This document shows positions 30,199-38,055 of a stretch of 64,000 nucleotides of DNA, in pieces (the first letter of the stretch is position 1; every line of letters starts with the position of its first letter). The DNA comes from Geopsychrobacter electrodiphilus DSM 16401 (lineage in GTDB: Bacteria > Desulfobacterota > Desulfuromonadia > Desulfuromonadales > Geopsychrobacteraceae). A program made the translations under genes and the position numbers. The notes beneath the pieces were generated by a model. The model did no database searches, was not told where the DNA came from, and saw nothing but the letters and a program-made list of their open reading frames with translations. The stretch covers positions 2,258,894 to 2,322,893 of the forward strand of contig NZ_ARWE01000001.1 of the NCBI RefSeq assembly GCF_000384395.1, read 5' to 3'.

Positions 30199-31068
30199 TT
30201 AGAAACTGATCGCCCCGTAAAATCCAGCAGTATAATCGGGGCTGCTGTCACTTAAGCCCTGCCCAAGATAGGCGCCGATGCTCCCCTGTTGCGACACCCG
30301 GTAGCGGGTCTGCAGCTGCACCTCCAGCTCATCGGGATTGCCAGCAAAGGCGGCGGTCGCCCCGGAGAGTGCGAGCCCGGCATCCAGTTTTCGGGTCAAC
30401 TGGTAGCGAACGGAGCCCTGATAAGTCCAGTAGTTATCCGGATTGTAGGCCGTCGTCGAGCCGGGCGTTACATAGAGTGCCTCGGCATACAGGGACCAGT
30501 CGCCGAAAACCTTGCCAACACTGAGCCCAGCGCCAAAATCGAAGGCGCCGGTTCCGAGCCCTTTGTTTTTATCAGCTGTAGGGAACTTGAGATAAACCAG
30601 AGGACGAAGCATCGGAGTAGTGTCGGATTCTGGAAACAACGTATAACCGGTCGTCAGGGTGACATCTCCGAGACCAGTTTGCGATTTGGTTTGGCTGGTG
30701 CTGGTGGTTGTCCCGCTACCCATGCCGCCCATGCCACTTCCAGAAGTACCCCCCGTCATGCTCCCGGAGGTCTGCATCGGGAAACGCGTCCCTCCCAGAG
30801 AAACGGTCGAACCGGCATCCTGATAAAGATAGGGGATCTCCAGCGAGAAATCGAGACGTTCACTGGGGTAGTAGCCGATGATCAGGGGGATACTGTAACT
30901 GTCGGTCGTCTGAGACGTGCCGTAGTTACCGCTGGCAAAGTCAAACCCGAGACTCACCGAGAACTGAGGGTTGGATGCGCCCAGTGCGCTGGTTGAAAGG
31001 CAAAAGAGAAGACTGGGGATAATCAATAGTAATCCGCTCCTGAGGGTCAGGTACTTCCAAGTTTTCAT
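30199..31068 (-). CDS. Outer-membrane beta-barrel protein (transporter / MetA-like family) with Gly-Met-rich loop
   Basis: The 289-residue protein has a signal peptide, repeated amphipathic strands and a terminal Phe, which suggests an outer-membrane barrel of the type often annotated as putative MetA-pathway transporter. A Ser/Thr/Gly/Met loop (GSGMGGMGSGTT, about residue 115) is inserted in one turn. The ATG at 31068 follows AAAGGAC and is preferred over an upstream start at 31083. It is the last gene of the ECF-sigma operon. Confidence 0.7.
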   Translation of the reverse strand: MKTWKYLTLRSGLLLIIPSLLFCLSTSALGASNPQFSVSLGFDFASGNYGTSQTTDSYSIPLIIGYYPSERLDFSLEIPYLYQDAGSTVSLGGTRFPMQTSGSMTGGTSGSGMGGMGSGTTTSTSQTKSQTGLGDVTLTTGYTLFPESDTTPMLRPLVYLKFPTADKNKGLGTGAFDFGAGLSVGKVFGDWSLYAEALYVTPGSTTAYNPDNYWTYQGSVRYQLTRKLDAGLALSGATAAFAGNPDELEVQLQTRYRVSQQGSIGAYLGQGLSDSSPDYTAGFYGAISF

Positions 31069-31097
31069 ATACAGTCCTTTCAAGGTTTCATTTCTTC

Positions 31098-31634
31098 CTA
31101 GTGACCCATACGCCGCATCGGCAGGCGTTGCATTCCCCCTGCCGGTCCCATATTGTGCTGGCCGCCCATGTAATTTTGCCGCAGTTGCCGGGCACGCTCG
31201 GCGCGCTCGGCCTCAGGCAGATCTTTCAACTGCTCCAGCTCCTTACGCAGTTGCTGTCGTTGTTCTGGAGTCAGTTTTCTGAAGTTCTGATACGTCTGAC
31301 GCAATTGCTCGCGCCGTTCGGGGGACAAGGCTTGCCAGCGCTTGAAGCGTTCCTGAATCCGTTGCTGTTGCTGAAGATCCAGTGCCTTAAAGCGCTGCAA
31401 CCGTTGACGCAATTGCTGCCGCTGCTCCGGGGGCAACTGCTGGTACTGCTGGTAACGCTCGCGCAGGGCTTGCCGCTGCTCCGGCGACAGCTGCTGCCAG
31501 CGCTGAAGAAGTTGGGCCTCAGAGGTCTGGCTAACCAGGGGTTCTTTAGCTCCCTGCGTAGCTGAATCAGCGCCCAGCGCATGAATGGGCAGAAGCAACA
31601 TCCCGAGGAAGATTATCATCCGAATTTTTTTCAT
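31098..31634 (-). CDS. DUF3106-type secreted coiled protein
   Basis: After a signal peptide come four or five tandem helical repeats of the form WQxLSPEQRQxLRERYQ, with Pro-Glu-Gln-Arg at each turn, which is the DUF3106 pattern. It is very rich in Gln and Arg and ends in a Gly/Met/Arg tail. The ATG overlaps the stop of the upstream gene. The family is a frequent passenger of ECF-sigma loci in Proteobacteria; its function is unknown. Confidence 0.8.
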   Translation of the reverse strand: MKKIRMIIFLGMLLLPIHALGADSATQGAKEPLVSQTSEAQLLQRWQQLSPEQRQALRERYQQYQQLPPEQRQQLRQRLQRFKALDLQQQQRIQERFKRWQALSPERREQLRQTYQNFRKLTPEQRQQLRKELEQLKDLPEAERAERARQLRQNYMGGQHNMGPAGGMQRLPMRRMGH

Positions 31635-31849
31635 TTTTTCTCCTCCCCGGCGCTCAGTAGGTTTAAATCTTTCAACATGTCCATCTGCTGTAAAAGCTCC
31701 AAATGTGCGATGACCTGCTGATCCTCCGCACTGACCTGAGCCTTCGGCTCTTTTTTTTGTTCGTCACCCTGTTCGGCAGCAAGGGCTCGATGCACCGGGA
31801 AAAACATGAGGCAGAGCACCAGCCAATACAGGCAAAAACTTTTTCTCAT
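31631..31849 (-). CDS. Small secreted protein sharing a Leu/Asp motif with the anti-sigma factor
   Basis: The 72-residue protein has a signal peptide (FCLYWLVLCLMFFPVHRALA), a charged linker and a C-terminal helix with HLELLQQMDMLKDLNLL. Nearly the same pattern ends the adjacent anti-sigma factor, which suggests that they bind each other or a common partner in the periplasm. The start at 31849 gives a proper signal peptide; the open frame upstream is not used. Overlaps DUF3106 by four bases. Confidence 0.65.
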   Translation of the reverse strand: MRKSFCLYWLVLCLMFFPVHRALAAEQGDEQKKEPKAQVSAEDQQVIAHLELLQQMDMLKDLNLLSAGEEKK

Positions 31850-31853
31850 CCGG

Positions 31854-32309
31854 TTACCCCTGGCTGGCGAGTTGTTGCAGCAGATCGAGGTTTTCCAGCA
31901 GATCGAGATTCTGCAGAAGTTCAAACTGATCCAGCACCTCCTGCTCGGCGACCTGAGTTGTGACCACGGGGACAGGCGGTTCTATCTGCTGCCGCAGGTT
32001 CAGGGTCAATGTCATAACCAGAGCTCCTGCCAATGCCCAGCCCAGTGCAGGTCGACTGAAACGACGCCGCTGAGGCAACTTTTTCATAACGCGGGCACTG
32101 AAATTCGTCAGCTCACCGTCTGTGAGTTCGGGCACGCCTGTCGGCACCAGATTTAAAAATTTCCGTATTTCGGCAAGTTCGCTACGGCAGAGAGAACACG
32201 TTTGCAGGTGTTGTTCGACCTGCAGCTTGTCTGCGTCATCGAGGTCACCAAAATGAAACAGGCTGAGCTGCTCTGTCGGGCAGGCGTTTAATTGTGTTTT
32301 GCTGGTCAT
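31854..32309 (-). CDS. Membrane-spanning anti-sigma factor (zinc-finger HC2 type)
   Basis: The N terminus carries the zf-HC2 anti-sigma signature (VEQHLQTCSLCRSELAEI) on the cytoplasmic side. One transmembrane helix (ALGWALAGALVMTLTL) follows at about residue 90, then a periplasmic tail ending in FELLQNLDLLENLDLLQQL. AAGGAGG lies close to the ATG, which overlaps the sigma gene stop by four bases. The pair forms a classical ECF-sigma switch. Confidence 0.9.
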   Translation of the reverse strand: MTSKTQLNACPTEQLSLFHFGDLDDADKLQVEQHLQTCSLCRSELAEIRKFLNLVPTGVPELTDGELTNFSARVMKKLPQRRRFSRPALGWALAGALVMTLTLNLRQQIEPPVPVVTTQVAEQEVLDQFELLQNLDLLENLDLLQQLASQG

Positions 32310-32887
32310 GATAGACCTCCTTGCAGGTCTTTTAACTCGTTCCGCAAAAAATGGATGGCGCGGTGAAGATGGGCCTTAACCGTCCCGACTTCAAGCTCAA
32401 GGACGCTGGCGATCTCCTTGAGCGGCATCCCTTCATGATGCCGCAGGATAAAAACCATCCGCTGTCGCGCCGGAAGTTTATCCATCGCCTTGGTCATTGT
32501 TCGTCCCGCCTCCCCGGCCAGGTAGATTTCCCCCGGATTCGCACCCGGATCGGCCGCCTGCTCCAACGGATCCTGATCATCCTCAGTGTTGCGCAAGAAA
32601 AAAATCTTCTGCTTCAGCTTCTGCCGCCGTAGATGATCAATCGCCAGACGACTGAGGATCTGGTACAGCCAGGTCGACAGGCTGCTCTCTCCACGAAACT
32701 TCGCAATATTCTTATGCAGCCGGATAAAAGCTTCCTGAGCCAGATCTTCGGCATCTTCGCGGTTACCGACCATACGCCAGGCCATCCCGATCAGGCGGGC
32801 TGAATTAGCGTTGACCAGCGCCTCGAAGCTGCTCTCATCTCCAGCCTGAAGCTGAGCCAAAAGAATTTTTTCGGTACCTGCATCCAT
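32306..32887 (-). CDS. ECF sigma factor (sigma-70 family, RpoE-like)
   Basis: The 193-residue protein has region 2 (RLIGMAWRMVGNREDAEDLAQEAF, SSLSTWLYQILSRLAIDHLRR) and region 4 (LPARQRMVFILRHHEGMPLKEIASVLELEVGTVKAHLHRA). It heads the operon and is followed by its anti-sigma factor. A matching ECF-type promoter lies about 100 bases upstream, so it probably controls itself. Confidence 0.95.
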   Translation of the reverse strand: MDAGTEKILLAQLQAGDESSFEALVNANSARLIGMAWRMVGNREDAEDLAQEAFIRLHKNIAKFRGESSLSTWLYQILSRLAIDHLRRQKLKQKIFFLRNTEDDQDPLEQAADPGANPGEIYLAGEAGRTMTKAMDKLPARQRMVFILRHHEGMPLKEIASVLELEVGTVKAHLHRAIHFLRNELKDLQGGLS

Positions 32888-32988
32888 CGAGAGAGCGTAT
32901 CCGCCTCTTCCTCGTACGTCAATGTTGCATGAGAAACAATTCTACTGACTCAGATCACGAAAATCAGTGCCACTACCGGAATCTATAG

Positions 32989-33019
32989 CTTTGACGCTTG
33001 AAGGGGATAAAAGGTTTAC
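32989..33019 (-). promoter_or_regulatory. ECF-type promoter of the sigma-factor operon
   Basis: On the minus strand GTAAACC (33013-33019) and CGTCAAAG (32989-32996) are separated by 16 bases, an AAC-type -35 with a CGTC -10. It is nearly the same as the plus-strand promoter at 33096. Confidence 0.75.
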
Positions 33020-33095
33020 CCAGTAGATAATTATTTTTTTGATACGTCACTCTGGCGTCTCCTTGAAACAAAAAATCATGATTCCATATTTTTTT

Positions 33096-33125
33096 GTAAA
33101 CCTTTCCAGAGACCGATCGTCAAAG
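33096..33125 (+). promoter_or_regulatory. ECF-type promoter of the divergent envelope genes
   Basis: GTAAACC (33096-33102) and CGTCAAAG (33118-33125) are 15 bases apart. The fifteen box bases are identical to those of the opposing promoter. It stands about 55 bases before the lipoprotein gene at 33181. Confidence 0.75.
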
Positions 33126-33180
33126 ACACTGAAGCGTCAAAAGCGGCCTGATACTTTAAAATTGCGTAAGGAGTAAGATC

Positions 33181-33651
33181 ATGAATAGAGCTTTCATCTG
33201 GACCCTGCTGGTCCTTCTGATTCTGACGGGCTGTGCCCCCGGAGTCGGGCCCAAAGAACAGGGGGGAGTCTTGTTAGGGGCAGGGACGGGTGCCTTGTTG
33301 GGCTCTCATCTCGGACGCGGTCATGGCAGCATGGTTGCAGTGGCGATCGGCACACTGGCCGGGGCCATGATTGGTCAGGAGTTGGGACATTCACTCGACC
33401 AGGCAGACAGACTGGCGATGAATCAAAACTTGCAGGAAGGGTTGGAACACAATCATAGCCAGGAAACAAACAGCTGGAATAACCCGGACAACAAACACTG
33501 CGGAAGCCTGACGCCGATAAAAACCTTCCGGACCGCCAAAAATGATTATTGCCGCGAATACCTGCAAACGGTGGTCATCGGTGGTCAAGAAAGCCGCGCC
33601 TATGGCACCGCCTGTCGTACCGCTGATGGCAGCTGGAAGATCGTAAAATGA
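33181..33651 (+). CDS. Glycine-zipper lipoprotein (17-kDa surface antigen type)
   Basis: The lipobox LTGC lies near residue 18. A Gly-zipper follows (GGVLLGAGTGALLGSHLGRG, then AVAIGTLAGAMIGQELG), and a C-terminal part has CREYLQTVVIGGQESRAYGTACR, the pattern of Rickettsia 17-kDa and RT0821-like surface proteins. It is anchored in the outer membrane. It follows an ECF promoter and is therefore a likely member of the sigma regulon. AAGGAG lies upstream of the ATG. Confidence 0.8.
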   Translation: MNRAFIWTLLVLLILTGCAPGVGPKEQGGVLLGAGTGALLGSHLGRGHGSMVAVAIGTLAGAMIGQELGHSLDQADRLAMNQNLQEGLEHNHSQETNSWNNPDNKHCGSLTPIKTFRTAKNDYCREYLQTVVIGGQESRAYGTACRTADGSWKIVK

Positions 33652-33752
33652 GAAATAGTTTTCAACCAGAGGCAGAATGTCTGCCCCTGATGAATGGGGA
33701 CAGATTGTCCCGGAAAAGTTACCCAATCCAAAACATCTAAAGAGGTGAAACC

Positions 33753-33890
33753 ATGAAGAACAAAACTTTGCACATGGCACTGGTGATACTAACGGCATTG
33801 GTCCTGATCACAGGGCTGAGCGCCTGCGGTGGCGGCGGCTCAACGACGCCTGCCACGACCGGTGCAACCCTGAGCGGCAGCGCTCAGTGA
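33753..33890 (+). CDS. 45-residue lipoprotein, possibly the remnant of a longer gene
   Basis: A signal sequence with lipobox LSAC is followed by a Gly run and a Thr/Ser-rich tail ending TLSGSAQ. AGAGGTG stands before the ATG. Such GGGGSTTPAT stretches usually link a lipid anchor to a following folded domain, which is absent here. The next gene begins 45 bases later with its own signal peptide. It could be a genuine micro-lipoprotein or a truncated gene. Confidence 0.5.
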   Translation: MKNKTLHMALVILTALVLITGLSACGGGGSTTPATTGATLSGSAQ

Positions 33891-33934
33891 ATATGAACCG
33901 AAACCTGAATCCGATCCTTTTAAGGGAGAACCAC

Positions 33935-35545
33935 ATGAATAAGATAAGGACCTTTTTAAGCATGGCCTTGCTGATTTCAGTGATGACCGCCACCAGTGCC
34001 ATGGCTTTAACCGCGAATCATGCCTATACCGTGCAGCTCCACAGCGTTTCTGCTGCTGGCGTCCCGAGTTCAACGCCGGTGGCACAGATGAACGCCACCA
34101 GCGACATGAACGGCAAACTCAGCTTTCAGTTCAGCAATGTCCCTGACTCCGGCAGCACCCCATTTCTGATGATCCGGATCATGGACGGCACTACAATAGT
34201 GCGGCAGTCACTCGCCCCGGCGCCGACAGCCGGACAACAGTTGCAGATGGGGGTGAGTGAAATCAGCCACCGTCAGACCCAGGCTGCCCTGCAGGCGATG
34301 ATGGGCGCAACCAGCACCGGTGAAGCCGCGCTTCGCGCCATGTTCCCCCTGACCATGATTGCCACTGGCGACATGAGCGACGCAGATGCCGCAAACTTTG
34401 GTCAGGCAGCCCAAACAGCCGCCACGACTTTCGCTAACTATCTCGGTACTAACGGCGCGACGACAACGCAGATGACCAACTTCCAGAACAGCCTGCTCGA
34501 CGCCATGCGGACCTTTGCCGCTGAAAATAAGACGGCAGTGAATGATACCGCGGCAAACACCGCCGCTCGGCAATTCGGTCTTGCAAATGCCCAGTTAATG
34601 ACCGCGATGATGCAGGCCGGGGAGACCGCCGGCATCGATCCGACCCTGCTGGCGGACGCCTTTGATCAAGCGGGCCAGGCCATGGCTAATTCAACCGCAT
34701 TGGCCAGCCTCTCCCCCGGTCAATTCGCCGCCATGCAGGTCAACTTCATGGCCGGGACTCAACAGCGCCAGATGCTGGGCCAGTTACATGGTTACGCTGC
34801 GGCCATGCCGGTTGTTGACGCAAGCCCCGTCCAGACCCAGACCCTGACCACAGCGATGATCGCTCTGCAGAGCGCCATGCATACAGCGCGGCAGACCTTT
34901 CAGATGACCTTCGCCGACCCGGCGAACCTGCCGCTCCAGACCACACTTAATACGGCACTGGAAACCATGCAAACCGCGATAGATAACGCTTTAGGCGACT
35001 TTAACACTGCGACTGACGGTGGCACCCAGATCGGCACTATGCTCGACACCATGGCGAGTGGCATGAACGGAATGGGCGGCATGATGGGTGGGACAATGAT
35101 GACAGGCACGACCCTTGCGGGCTTGAATCTGGGGATGATGCAGACCACCATCGGCGGGCCACTCCAGAATTGGTCGACCATGATGGTCGCAGCGACCAAT
35201 CTGCTTCCTTCCGTCACAAATATGAGCTACACCCCAGTCACCAGCGCGTTGACAACCCAGCTCTCAGCTCTCTCACCAGCAAGCATGCCGATCGCTCCCG
35301 ACTTAAGCCTGCTCCCCACGAGTCCCGACAAGAGCCTGCTGCAGTTGCAGTACGACCTGATGCTGGTTCACCTGATCGATGTTCAGATGGCGACCAATCT
35401 GGCCCCGCTGGACCCGGCCTCGATGGCCACGATCAGCGCCGCTGATCTCGCTAACCGGGATTCGGTCATGCTTGGGCTGGGCGGGCTGACAGTTGGGCAG
35501 AAGAACGCATTGATGCATGCCATGAGCCCTCTGCATCAGATCTAA
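33935..35545 (+). CDS. Secreted Ala/Thr/Met-rich protein, function unknown
   Basis: The 536-residue protein has a signal peptide (LSMALLISVMTATSAMA). An N-terminal beta-rich region with NGKLSFQFSNVP (transthyretin-like) is followed by long Ala-rich helices with many Met and Gln, and a Met/Gly block (GMNGMGGMMGGTMMTG, about residues 385-400). Only one or two cysteines are expected, so it is not a cytochrome. GGGAG precedes the ATG at 33935. No family was recognised. Its Met/Gly block recalls those in the Spy-like and beta-barrel proteins nearby. Confidence 0.6.
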   Translation: MNKIRTFLSMALLISVMTATSAMALTANHAYTVQLHSVSAAGVPSSTPVAQMNATSDMNGKLSFQFSNVPDSGSTPFLMIRIMDGTTIVRQSLAPAPTAGQQLQMGVSEISHRQTQAALQAMMGATSTGEAALRAMFPLTMIATGDMSDADAANFGQAAQTAATTFANYLGTNGATTTQMTNFQNSLLDAMRTFAAENKTAVNDTAANTAARQFGLANAQLMTAMMQAGETAGIDPTLLADAFDQAGQAMANSTALASLSPGQFAAMQVNFMAGTQQRQMLGQLHGYAAAMPVVDASPVQTQTLTTAMIALQSAMHTARQTFQMTFADPANLPLQTTLNTALETMQTAIDNALGDFNTATDGGTQIGTMLDTMASGMNGMGGMMGGTMMTGTTLAGLNLGMMQTTIGGPLQNWSTMMVAATNLLPSVTNMSYTPVTSALTTQLSALSPASMPIAPDLSLLPTSPDKSLLQLQYDLMLVHLIDVQMATNLAPLDPASMATISAADLANRDSVMLGLGGLTVGQKNALMHAMSPLHQI

Positions 35546-35570
35546 GAACAGAGCAAAAGGAATGTTGAAC

Positions 35571-35602
35571 GGGGGGCGGCCAGGACTGGCGCCCCCTTTT
35601 TT
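35571..35602 (+). terminator. Terminator of the envelope gene cluster
   Basis: GGGGGCG plus CCA pair with TGGCGCCCCC around the loop GGAC, with one bulged base, and T6 follows. It separates the 536-residue protein gene from the convergent flavoprotein gene. Confidence 0.85.
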
Positions 35603-36845
35603 ATTCCCGCTTCGCCGCACTGATCCCGGCCAGGTAGCCGGTTGACCAGCAAACCTGCAGATTAAAACCACCAGTCGGGCCATCCAGATCGATCATTTCA
35701 CCGGCAAAATAAAGGTTAGCAATCTTTTTCGAGCGCATGCTGCGCATATCGATATCCTTCAGCGAAACACCTCCGGAAGTAACAATCGCTTTCTTGTAGC
35801 CACCAACCCCACTGACCGGAAGCTCCAGATTCTTGAAGAGTCCGAGCAGTTGCAGGCGTTCCTCGCGCGAAATCGAATGGCACTTTTTTTGCGGATCAAT
35901 AGTTGAAAGTCGCAGAAAGATCGGGATCAAGGCCTTCGGCAGCAGGCCGTCGAGGGAGTTTGCGAAGTTTCGATTGGCATTCTCGGCGAATTCACGCTGC
36001 AAGCGCCGATCGAAGGTCTCGCTGTCCAGCGCCGGCTTCAGATCGAGGGAGAGGCTGACCACCCCCTGTTTGAGCGCATCGCGTACGACAGCGCTGAGGT
36101 CAAGGATGATCGGGCCACCGATCCCCTCACGGGTAAAAAAAGCCTCGCCGAAACGCTCGGCCAGCACTTTGCCTTGCTGGACAACCTGAACTTGTACGTT
36201 CTTTAAATTGAAATTATTGACTTCAGCGGTCCAGTCAACATCCAAAACAAGCGGAACCAGCGCCGGTTCCGGCGGAATCAAGTGATGACCGCTTTGTTCG
36301 GCCCAAGTGTAACCGTCACCGGTACAACCGGTCTCGGGATAGGAGAGCCCACCGGTTGCGACCACGTATGCGGTGGCGGAGAATTCCCCCTTTGGCGTCA
36401 GGACCGAAGAGATCTCCCCATTGTCAAACGTGAATTTTTCGACCCGGCAAGAGGTCAACAGTTCAACACCGGTCTCCTGCAGAAATCCTTCAAGAACCTT
36501 CTGCACCGATGCCGCGTCCCCCTCTGCAGGAAAGATGCGCCCTCCGCGCTCCTCCCTCAGCGGTAACCCGCGCTCTTCAAAAAAGCTGACTAGATCCCTT
36601 ACTCCAAAGGCGTAAAGGGCGGTCAGAAACGCCTTGCCGTTACGGCCAAAGGCTTCCACAAACCGACGCGGATCCTCCTCGGCATGCGTCACATTACAGC
36701 GTCCTTTGCCGGTGATCAGTACCTTGGCTCCACAGCGCCGGTTTTTGTCGATCAGTAAAACATTTTGCCCCTGCTGCGCAGCAAACCCGGCGGCAAAAAT
36801 ACCTGCAGGGCCACCACCAATAATGATGACATCATACGTTCTCAT
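35601..36845 (-). CDS. HI0933/BaiN-family FAD-dependent flavoprotein
   Basis: The 414-residue protein begins with the FAD-binding IIIGGGPAGIFAAGFAAQQG. GKGRCNVTHAEE and ATGGLSYPETGCTGDGY are family signatures, and the C-terminal NLYFAGEMIDLDGPTGGFNLQVCWSTGYLAG closes the FAD site. These flavoproteins are widespread; a few act as ene-reductases, but the substrate here is unknown. It is a single gene convergent with the envelope cluster. Confidence 0.88.
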   Translation of the reverse strand: MRTYDVIIIGGGPAGIFAAGFAAQQGQNVLLIDKNRRCGAKVLITGKGRCNVTHAEEDPRRFVEAFGRNGKAFLTALYAFGVRDLVSFFEERGLPLREERGGRIFPAEGDAASVQKVLEGFLQETGVELLTSCRVEKFTFDNGEISSVLTPKGEFSATAYVVATGGLSYPETGCTGDGYTWAEQSGHHLIPPEPALVPLVLDVDWTAEVNNFNLKNVQVQVVQQGKVLAERFGEAFFTREGIGGPIILDLSAVVRDALKQGVVSLSLDLKPALDSETFDRRLQREFAENANRNFANSLDGLLPKALIPIFLRLSTIDPQKKCHSISREERLQLLGLFKNLELPVSGVGGYKKAIVTSGGVSLKDIDMRSMRSKKIANLYFAGEMIDLDGPTGGFNLQVCWSTGYLAGISAAKRE

Positions 36846-37250
36846 TTTCGCTCTTTTCCGTTATTCGTTTATATTATATTCAGAGATTCCATCATCTCAG
36901 GCTTTTAGTGCCGTTACGAGGAGAAAAAAATATCTTCTTTTTTTGCGATATCGACCGGCAGAAAAATGTTGCAATCCCATTGAATGTGCATCAAAGCCCC
37001 TGGGAACTCCGGCAAAAAAAAGGTCCAGCGCTGAGCTAGCCGAACCCATACCTATGTTGCGATGCAACAAATATTGCAACACTTTGATTTATTTGAACTT
37101 TTAAACGATCTTACACCAGAAAAATTTTACCTTTTGGTACTTGTAATCCTGGGTTTTTAACCTATCCTTTCACCGAAGATTTACTAATAATCGCCTTCAG
37201 GGAACCGCTGTCTACCTGACTTATGGCAACAAACAAGGAGGAATTTCGGC
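36846..37250. other. Intergenic region upstream of the four-haem cytochrome
   Basis: About 400 bases without a gene. It contains the TGTTGC/GCAACA palindrome at 37055-37069 with another TTGCAAC at 37074-37080. A possible weak sigma-54 element follows at 37135-37149 (TTGGTAC, ten bases after GG then CC instead of GC). AAGGAGG lies before the cytochrome ATG. Confidence 0.4.
37055..37080. promoter_or_regulatory. TTGCAAC-type palindrome, candidate activator site
   Basis: TGTTGC-GAT-GCAACA followed within four bases by ATTGCAAC. The same half-site recurs upstream of the CbcL-like operon (50112-50279). It lies about 170 bases upstream of the cytochrome start, a suitable place for an enhancer-binding protein. 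Confidence 0.45.
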
Positions 37251-37568
37251 ATGAAAAAGTTTATCGTATTGCTCATCGTTGGGTGTATCACGGCAACTGT
37301 CATGGGAGCTATGGCGGCCGATGGTCCGGCAGAAATAAAGTTGAGTAGCAAGATGGGAGACGTAACCTTCTCCCATGCAAAGCACCAGTCCAAAATTGCA
37401 GAATGCACCGAGTGCCATCACAAAGGACTAGAAACGCCGAAATGTACCAGCTGTCACGGCGTCAAAGCGGGGATTCCCGATGCAAAAAAAGTTTTTCACG
37501 CACAATGTAAGGGTTGTCATGCAAAATCTGGCGGACCGACCAAATGCAAAGATTGCCACGTGAAATAA
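37251..37568 (+). CDS. Periplasmic four-haem c3/c7-type cytochrome
   Basis: The 105-residue precursor has a signal peptide ending at MAA. Four CXXCH sites follow (CTECH, CTSCH, CKGCH, CKDCH) together with the distal-histidine segment FSHAKHQ. The sequence around the first and last sites resembles the three-haem PpcA proteins of Geobacter, but one site more is present. It probably shuttles electrons in the periplasm from inner-membrane quinol oxidases outward. It stands alone with its own terminator. Confidence 0.92.
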   Translation: MKKFIVLLIVGCITATVMGAMAADGPAEIKLSSKMGDVTFSHAKHQSKIAECTECHHKGLETPKCTSCHGVKAGIPDAKKVFHAQCKGCHAKSGGPTKCKDCHVK

Positions 37569-37599
37569 CTCACCCAACGTGCTCCATAGTTTAAAAAAT

Positions 37600-37635
37600 G
37601 AAGCCACCGCAATCACTGCAGTGGCTTCTTTTTTT
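37600..37635 (+). terminator. Terminator of the four-haem cytochrome gene
   Basis: GAAGCCAC and its mirror GTGGCTTC enclose a short inner stem GCA/TGC (one mismatch between), followed by T7. Confidence 0.9.
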
Positions 37636-38055
37636 GAGAGGAAAGACCGCTAATTCTTAGGAAAATTGAGAAACGCCTAGCCAGCCGAACTTTTTAAACC
37701 TCTCACTCTTGCTGCCTCGAAGTACCGTTTTACTCATGAGTTCAATTTTCCGAACAAGCATTCGATATTCAAGGTCTATATCGTCAGAATTCGGTCGGTT
37801 TCTGCGATGATTGCCCGCATTCCACGAAAAGCTTTGACTCCAAAATCGACAGGAGTGCAAGAGGAGATTCTGGCTCGAACAAAAAACTGGTCGAGTGTCT
37901 TAGGCCATTAATTGGGTCTCAAATACAAAGACCTCTTTCTCAGCAGAGCAAAAACGGTTCCCATAGCAGAATATAATAGCGTTGATCCATAAAAATACAG
38001 GATTTAAGCGAAAGTGCCAGGCACGATCAACAACTCCGGATTAAGGAGGGAATAC
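37636..38055. other. Intergenic region before the haem sensor kinase
   Basis: About 420 bases with no convincing gene; a 67-codon minus-strand frame has no ribosome site or similarity. The only feature seen is the short palindrome GTGCCAGGCAC (38014-38024) just upstream of the kinase ribosome site AAGGAGGG. Confidence 0.3.

Noticed and set aside
37657-37860. 67-codon minus-strand frame after the cytochrome terminator
   Set aside because: No ribosome site, no hydrophobic or domain pattern, and placed in AT-rich non-coding sequence.
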